Positions 7,834 through 11,755 of a DNA stretch of 11,755 nucleotides are shown here, one piece after another; positions within the stretch are counted from its first letter, which is position 1, and each line of letters opens with the position of its first letter. The stretch comes from Lentibacillus juripiscarius JCM 12147. Lineage in GTDB: Bacteria > Bacillota > Bacilli > Bacillales_D > Amphibacillaceae. The stretch lies in contig BBCA01000075.1 of the NCBI GenBank assembly GCA_001311805.1, positions 1 through 11,755 on the forward strand. The letters run 5' to 3'. A program made the position numbers and the translations under genes. The notes below the pieces were generated by a model. That model searched no databases, was not told where the DNA came from, and saw nothing but the letters and a program-made list of their open reading frames with translations.

Positions 7834-8656
7834 ATGGAAGCAATCAACGAATTCTGGCTTTTAATAAAATATGTTGTTCTCGGTCTGCTACAAGGTTTTA
7901 CCGAGCCAATTCCCATTTCATCGAGCGGACATTTGGTCATTGTCAGGGAGCTTTTTAACGTTTCGATTGAAGGTCTCTCGTTCGAAATCATGGTCAATTT
8001 CGGTTCGTTAATCGCGGTGCTGGTTATTTACCGCAAAGATATTTACCGGCTCGTAGAAAACACAATACGCTACATTACAACAAGGGCACACGATGCGAAA
8101 AGTGATTTTCAATTTGTTTTACCTGGTGATTGCGACCATTCCAACTGGGATAATTGGATTATTGTTCGAGGATTATATAGAGGACAAGCTTAGTTATGTC
8201 TCCGTTGTCGGCGTGACCCTCTTGATTACCGGTGCAGCATTATGGATTATCCGGAATCTGCGGGGCCGGAAAAGTGACGGCGGCATTACTGTCCGGGACG
8301 CTATTATTGTCGGATTGGCCCAGTCGGTTGCCCTTGTACCGGGAATCAGCCGGTCCGGTGCGACAATTGTTGCGGCAATGCTTGTTGGCATGAAGACGGA
8401 GACTGCCCTTAGGTTCTCCTTCCTGCTGTATATTCCGGTCAGCCTGGGTATTACTGTACTGTCGGCTGGTGATCTGATTGGTGGCCAAAGTGATTTCAGT
8501 GTTGTGGCCATCCCGGCGATTCTGGCATTTGCTGCTTCCATTATAGCAACCTATTATTCCTTGCGCTGGTTCATGAACATTATGGCCAAGGGCAATCTTA
8601 AATATTTTGCCTACTATTGTTTCGCGGTCGGACTGCTTGTAATTCTATTCTTGTAG
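7834..8656 (+). CDS. uppP: Undecaprenyl-diphosphatase, one frameshift
   Basis: BacA/UppP membrane enzyme that hydrolyses undecaprenyl diphosphate, recycling the lipid carrier for cell-wall synthesis and giving bacitracin tolerance. ATG 7834 has AGGGGG seven bases upstream. Motif 1 [17 protein letters not shown] carries the catalytic Glu24, Ser30 and His33. Motif 2 [13 protein letters not shown] carries Arg173. The two lie in different frames: removing one T from 8117-8120 joins DFQFV to [10 protein letters not shown] and gives 273 residues, the normal length. Several hydrophobic helices follow to the end LLVILFL. A YrhK-like gene follows after 84 bases and the pair may be cotranscribed to the terminator at 9041. 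As written, neither fragment carries both active-site motifs. Confidence 0.93.
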
Positions 8657-8740
8657 AAGGTCCTGCGAAAAGGTCAGGTTTAGAAAACAGTCTGTTTTAC
8701 TGGACGGGCGTTCGGGTATGGTGTCCATGGAGGGATTCGC

Positions 8741-9019
8741 ATGGCATCCATCGATGACGAAAAATTATCTTGATATCCAGATCGGCACGTATGAAGTATC
8801 ATTTAACAAAAAATACCGTTTTCTTACCTTGCTGAACGATATCGTACTGGGTATTTTCTTTTTGGTCGGCAGTGCGTTTTTCTATGGGAGCCATTAAAAA
8901 ACTGCGGGCATTATTTGTTCATTATCGGCAGTGCCCAGCTTCTCGCCCGCCCCATCATTAAAATCATCCATGCATTTTATTTTAGCCGGATACGAAAATC
9001 TGGCCGTGAAGAAAGCTAA
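8741..9019 (+). CDS. YrhK-like small membrane protein, two frameshifts
   Basis: I recognise the YrhK-like family (Pfam YrhK), function unknown. ATG 8741 has GGAGGG at 8729-8734. The restored protein has 92 residues: MASIDDENYLDIQIGTYEVS, then NKKYRFLTLLNDIVLGIFF, GSAFFYGSP, HYLFIIGSAQLLARP, and a basic end after KIIHAFYFSRIRK. Membrane helices lie at about 34-48 and 57-69. Two breaks interrupt it: one base too many in the A5 run 8760-8764, and one C missing at 8891-8892. They cancel, so the overall length stays a multiple of three. An ATG at 8754 opens the first intact part but has no ribosome site of its own. It lies downstream of uppP on the same strand. Confidence 0.75.
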
Positions 9020-9040
9020 TAAACGCAATTCTAAGGTGTG

Positions 9041-9077
9041 AAAAACTTCCAACTGGCAATCAGTTGGAAGTTTTTTG
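9041..9077. terminator. Strong bidirectional terminator
   Basis: AAAAACTTCCAACTG (9041-9055) and CAGTTGGAAGTTTTT (9061-9075) form a perfect 15-bp stem around a 5-base loop, continuing into T to 9076. The A and T flanks serve both convergent transcripts, yrhK from the left and the radical SAM gene from the right. Confidence 0.9.
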
Positions 9078-10202
9078 TTTCGTTCACGTTTATGCTGCTC
9101 GCGCCAAGCTTTGGGAATATATACACAGTACGGTTCGCTTTCCATGTAGTCCCCTGTTACATTATAGGCACGTGACCGGGAACCGCCGCAGACATGGCGG
9201 AACTCACAAACACCGCATTTGCCTTTGTATTTGTCCGGATTCCGGAGATTCTGGAACACCTCCGATTCCCGATAAATATCTGGGAGCGGTATTTGGCGCA
9301 CATTCCCGCCTTTGATTGGTAGCAAGCCGCTCGGATACACATCGCCTGTATGGGAAATGAACACGAAACCATTGCCGTCATTGACCCCTTTAGGCGCACG
9401 GCCCAGTCCATCAATCTGTCCGGTTTTCCATTCATTAATGCATCCTCATAGCGGATCGCGTCATCGGTATTTTGATTTTCGCGCATTTTTCCCCTGAATA
9501 ACGACTCGGCGGTAATGCTGGGCAGCAGTTGTTTTGATATCGAACGGTACACGTTTGGAGAGTTTGTACAGCCAGCGCAGCACTTTTTTCATGTTCAGCA
9601 GGGGATATCATGTCACTTTCTTTTCCTCGTCCAGTCGGAACAAGGAAAAACACGCTCCACATAACACAATCCAGATCCTCGACCATTTTGGCCATCTCAT
9701 CCAGATAATCTACATTGTAACGGGAAATAACCGTGTTAATCTGCAGCGGCATTTCCAACTCGTGCAAGTATTTGATTGCATTCATCGTCAAATCGAATGA
9801 ACCCGATGTACCTCGGAAATGATCATGTACATCAGCACAATGCCCATCAATCGAAAAGGCCCACCGCGACAGTCCGACATCTTTTGCCTTCTGCATCGCA
9901 TCCTTGGTCACATTCGGTGTGGCCGATGGTGTCATGGATACCCGCACACCTTTCTGAACGGTGTATTCCGCAATGTCAAACACATCCGGGCGCATTAGCG
10001 GATCACCACCGGTAAATACAAGCATCGGATTATCCATTTCATAAATATCATCGATCAATTCTTTGCCCTCGTCAAAAGTTAATTCCAGTGGATGCCGATG
10101 GTACTGTGCTTCCGCCCTGCAGTGCAGGCATTTCAATTCACAAGCCCGCGTCAGCTCCCAGATGACGATAAACGGATTTTCATTGTAGTCCCGTGGAAAC
10201 AT
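9060..10202 (-). CDS. Radical SAM/SPASM protein, NirJ/AhbD-like, several frameshifts
   Basis: A radical S-adenosylmethionine enzyme. ATG 10202 has AGGAGGG five bases upstream. The 4Fe-4S site is Cys21-x3-Cys25-x2-Cys28 (TRACELKCLHCRAEAQ), followed by the SAM-contacting FTGGDP at residues 63-68 and FSIDG at 116-120. After repair the C-terminal SPASM-type cysteines are Cys329, Cys332, Cys338 and Cys359 (CGVCEFRHVCGGSRSR and EPYCVYIPKA). The subfamily resembles haem-pathway enzymes NirJ/AhbC/AhbD (TIGR04053-like by my recall), but the substrate cannot be read from the sequence. Frames break at the T6 run 9584-9589, the TTTTTCCCC stretch 9486-9494 and the T4 run 9424-9427. The end is unsure: the last frame has no stop before the terminator and the antisense yrhK gene, so I place it provisionally at 9060, which needs one more base in the adjacent A-run. 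An Fnr-type site sits upstream. Confidence 0.85.
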
Positions 10203-10232
10203 GCTATCCCTCCTGAAAATGTTGCTGGAGTC

Positions 10233-10238
10233 AGTGTA
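10233..10238 (-). promoter_or_regulatory. -10 box of the radical SAM gene
   Basis: TACACT on the minus strand matches the consensus at 4 of 6. With a start near 10226 the Fnr-type site is centred at -41.5, replacing a -35 box, which is the class II activated arrangement. Confidence 0.5.
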
Positions 10239-10259
10239 TACGCTTTTCCTGACTTTTGT

Positions 10260-10275
10260 TGTGATTTAGTTCACT
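10260..10275 (-). promoter_or_regulatory. Fnr/Crp-type operator before the radical SAM gene
   Basis: TGTGA-TTTAGT-TCACT on the plus strand matches TGTGA-N6-TCACA at 9 of 10 defined positions. It lies about 58 bases upstream of the ATG and has the spacing expected of an activator site. The neighbouring regulator gene at 10869 encodes a suitable DNA-recognition helix. Confidence 0.72.
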
Positions 10276-10342
10276 TGCCTTTCATGAAAAGACACACACC
10301 CGGGCTAAAAATGTACTGCCTGGCATGCCTGTAAACAATAGT

Positions 10343-10371
10343 TGCCCCCGGATGCCCACTGTCCGGAGGCA
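10343..10371 (-). terminator. Hairpin after the DUF2249 gene
   Basis: TGCCCCCGGA (10343-10352) pairs with TCCGGAGGCA (10362-10371) with one wobble. On the minus strand it follows the repaired DUF2249 stop by about 10 bases. The tail after it (ACTATTGTTT) is only moderately T-rich, so termination may be partial. Confidence 0.55.
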
Positions 10372-10381
10372 TGGTGCCGAT

Positions 10382-10620
10382 TTATTTTTACCGATGGCGA
10401 TGCACCACGTTGGCGGGCCTTGCTTCAGGTATTCCCAAGTGAATGTACCTTCCCGTTCAATCATCAGTTGATAGTGAAGCGGTTTCGGATCATGGTCGTT
10501 CGACAGTTCCATAAACTCGCCGGACTTCAGTCCATCAAACACTTCAAAAATTCTCGGGTGCCTGTTGCGCGGGTCAATCTCTGGGGCGTGTATTTTCGCT
10601 GTGAATTGTAGTTCCTCCAT
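10382..10620 (-). CDS. DUF2249 domain protein, frameshift at the last codons
   Basis: A 79-residue protein that is a single DUF2249 domain. Family landmarks are EIDPRNRHPRIFEVFDGL (residues 14-31), GEFMELSNDHDPKPLHYQL (34-52) and FTWEYLKQGPPTW (60-72). The natural end would be AIGKK: the T5 run 10385-10389 lacks one base, after which TAA at 10384-10382 closes the frame. As written the frame runs on for about 33 unrelated residues. ATG 10620 has GGAGGG seven bases upstream, and another ATG directly precedes it. DUF2249 proteins often accompany hemerythrin-like and nitric-oxide or denitrification genes. This fits the Fnr-type regulator and radical SAM neighbours, but the biochemical role is not established. 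It is soluble, with no signal peptide. Confidence 0.82.
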
Positions 10621-10654
10621 CATGAATCCCTCCAAATTGTTATTGACACCCCCT

Positions 10655-10660
10655 ATCATA
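10655..10660 (-). promoter_or_regulatory. -10 box of the DUF2249 gene
   Basis: TATGAT on the minus strand, 5 of 6 to consensus. No -35 box is seen at 17 bp (CTTCAT), as expected for an activator-dependent promoter. The predicted start is near 10649, 28 bases before the start codon. Confidence 0.5.
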
Positions 10661-10680
10661 TAAGCTGCCAAATACAAATG

Positions 10681-10701
10681 AAGTGATTGGCGGCATCACT
10701 T
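10681..10701. repeat. Inverted repeat centred about 42 bp before the DUF2249 start site
   Basis: AAGTGAT (10681-10687) and ATCACTT (10695-10701) are perfect complements with a 7-base spacer. The halves resemble Fnr/Crp half-sites but stand three bases too far apart for a normal dimer. Another ATCACTT follows at 10715-10721, exactly 20 bp on. Confidence 0.55.
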
Positions 10702-10704
10702 GCA

Positions 10705-10720
10705 TATGATATTTATCACT
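10705..10720. promoter_or_regulatory. Second, weaker Fnr/Crp-type site
   Basis: TATGA-TATTTA-TCACT matches TGTGA-N6-TCACA at 8 of 10 positions and contains the self-complementary TGATA-TT-TATCA. It lies between the divergent DUF2249 and regulator genes, about 63 bp upstream of the predicted DUF2249 start, a class I distance. Confidence 0.5.
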
Positions 10721-10820
10721 TAATTGTAGAAAAACTTGACGTTACAAAAATTTCACATTTAAAACAAGAACCTGCGTTTAACGTGTGATACGATAAAACA
10801 GACTTGAACTATAGCCGACA

Positions 10821-10829
10821 TGATATACT
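10821..10829 (+). promoter_or_regulatory. Extended -10 promoter of the Fnr-family gene
   Basis: TGATATACT is a TGn extended -10 followed by TATACT (5 of 6). TTGAAC at 10804-10809 is too close to be a standard -35. The predicted start is near 10836, about 33 bases before the TTG start codon. Confidence 0.5.
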
Positions 10830-10868
10830 ATTTAATGAAGATACTGCTTACTGAAAGGAGTGGGCGCA

Positions 10869-11560
10869 TTGAATACCGATGCCATACAAACTCTGCTGCA
10901 GAAAGTCCCGTTATTTAAGGACTTGACTGATTATGAAATAGAACCAATCGTTGAGCTGGCCAAACACCGCATGTACCGCCACGGCACCCATATTTTCATG
11001 CAGGGTGACCCTTTGACTAACGTTTATTTCATTCATCAGGGAAAGGTAAAAATTTATAAAACCGACTTTCATGGCAAGGAACAGATTGTCAATGTGCTGC
11101 AGCCTGGTGATATGTTTCCGCATCAGGGCTTTTTCAGGAAGGATAACTGCCCGGCACACGCTGAAGTGCTGGAAGATGCAATTTTGATTTATATTCCGAT
11201 TACTTCCTTTGAAAACTTTCTGATCACCCACCCGGAGATCTGCATTAAGCTGTTCCGTGTGCTTGGCGACATTATCGTTGATCTGCAGGGCCGGCTGGAA
11301 GAGAAAATCCTTCATAACACCTATGAACAAATCATCATGCTACTATTACGGCTATCCAAAGGCTATGGAAAAGAAACGAAGGATGGCCTGATTAAGCTGA
11401 CAACCCAATTCACCAACAGAGACCTTGCGAATATGATCGGTTCGAGCCGTGAAACCGTCAGCCGCACCTTGACTCAGCTGAAAAACAGGAACTGGTCACA
11501 GCTGATAAACATGGGGCAATCGTGCTTGATACTGATGCACTTGAAGATGAATTATTTTAA
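10869..11560 (+). CDS. Crp/Fnr-family transcription regulator, frameshift near the end
   Basis: 230 residues after repair. A cyclic-nucleotide-type sensor barrel (about 1-120, with FMQGDPLTNVYFIHQGKVKIY) leads through a dimerisation helix (122-150) to a winged helix-turn-helix (155-230). The recognition helix GSSRETVSRTLTQL has Arg194, Glu195, Ser198 and Arg199, which fits TGTGA half-sites like those beside the two minus-strand genes. The only cysteines are Cys94 and Cys125, so neither the N-terminal cluster of E. coli FNR nor the C-terminal cluster of B. subtilis Fnr is present. It may sense haem or NO (DNR-like) or be ArcR-like. The TTG at 10869 is chosen because AAGGAG ends eight bases before it; the GTG at 10860 overlaps that site. 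One base missing from the A5 run 11481-11485 removes the natural end QELVTADKHGAIVLDTDALE. Confidence 0.88.
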
Positions 11561-11565
11561 GTAAA

Positions 11566-11592
11566 GGATCATCCGCGGGTGGTCTCTTTTTT
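11566..11592 (+). terminator. Terminator of the Fnr-family gene
   Basis: GATCATC (11567-11573) pairs with GGTGGTC (11578-11584) around CGCG, with two wobbles, followed by TCTTTTTT. It begins five bases after the repaired stop codon. Confidence 0.75.
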
Positions 11593-11611
11593 AGATGCAA
11601 AACATACATTA

Positions 11612-11755
11612 GTCGCTAAAAAGGTCTCGAGAGCCCTCCTCGAGACCAAAAGTCGCCCCGAAAATCGCTAAAAAGGTCTCGAGAGCTCATCTCGAGACCA
11701 AAAGCCACCCCATAAGTCGCTGAAAAGGTCTCGAGAGCTCTTCTCGAGGCCAAAA
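11612..11755 (+). repeat. Tandem 52-bp hairpin repeat, cut by the window end
   Basis: Three units start at 52-bp steps. Each has GTCGCT or ATCGCT, an A-run, then GGTCTCGAG (11623-11631, 11675-11683, 11727-11735), a 7-base loop and CTCGAGACC (11639-11647, 11691-11699; 11743-11751 reads CTCGAGGCC). The stretches between hairpins are also alike (AAAAGTCGCCCCGAAAAT, AAAAGCCACCCCATAA). Loops differ by a few bases. More copies may lie beyond the window. Confidence 0.9.

Noticed and set aside
8894..9364. Separate 156-residue minus-strand protein
   Set aside because: Its first part is the SPASM end of the radical SAM protein in a shifted frame; its last part is antisense to yrhK and the terminator.
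11612..11755. CRISPR array
   Set aside because: The stretches between hairpins are near-identical instead of unique, the hairpin arms dominate the repeat, and no cas gene is present.

Overview
The window reads as chromosomal DNA of a low-to-mid GC Gram-positive bacterium of the family Bacillaceae. Strong Shine-Dalgarno sequences, a tryptophan T-box leader, a FapR-type operator and a gene order close to the Bacillus subtilis trpS-yjbA / fabHA-fabF / med-yjaV / yjzD neighbourhood all point there. A halophilic Virgibacillus/Oceanobacillus/Lentibacillus-like genus is plausible, but that is an inference.

Layout. 1-1356: promoter, T-box leader and trpS (+). 1419-1462: a terminator shared with the convergent yjbA (-, 1581-2342), whose 3' untranslated region carries five 9-bp repeats spaced 20-21 bp apart. 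2486-2691: a 68-residue membrane protein gene (-), unnamed. 2950-5157: fabH-fabF (-), type II fatty-acid elongation, behind a promoter overlapped by a FapR-like site. 5280-6888: med (lipoprotein) and a yjaV-like degenerate epimerase gene (-). 6988-7167: yjzD (+). 7381-7740: a Gly/Tyr-rich small protein gene (-). 7834-9019: uppP, undecaprenyl-diphosphatase, then a YrhK-like membrane protein gene (+). 9060-10620: a radical SAM/SPASM gene and a DUF2249 gene (-). 10869-11560: a divergent Crp/Fnr-family regulator gene (+). 11612-11755: a 52-bp-period array of hairpins that runs off the end of the window.

How the parts fit. The first two thirds is conserved housekeeping sequence under recognisable control: T-box for trpS, FapR for fabHF. 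The last third looks like a small Fnr-controlled module. A TGTGA-N6-TCACT site lies where a class II activator would sit before the radical SAM gene, a weaker one lies before the DUF2249 gene, and the regulator is divergently transcribed next door. A role in anaerobic or nitric-oxide-related metabolism is suggested by the families and is not shown by the sequence.

Quality warning. At least fifteen frame breaks split trpS, the 68-residue gene, med, yjaV, uppP, yrhK, the radical SAM gene, DUF2249 and fnr. Nearly all lie in runs of 4-6 identical bases, and a one-base change restores a family-typical protein. yjbA, fabF, fabH, yjzD and the Gly/Tyr gene are intact. Consensus indel errors are the most likely cause. 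The coordinates given for broken genes span the restored reading frame.
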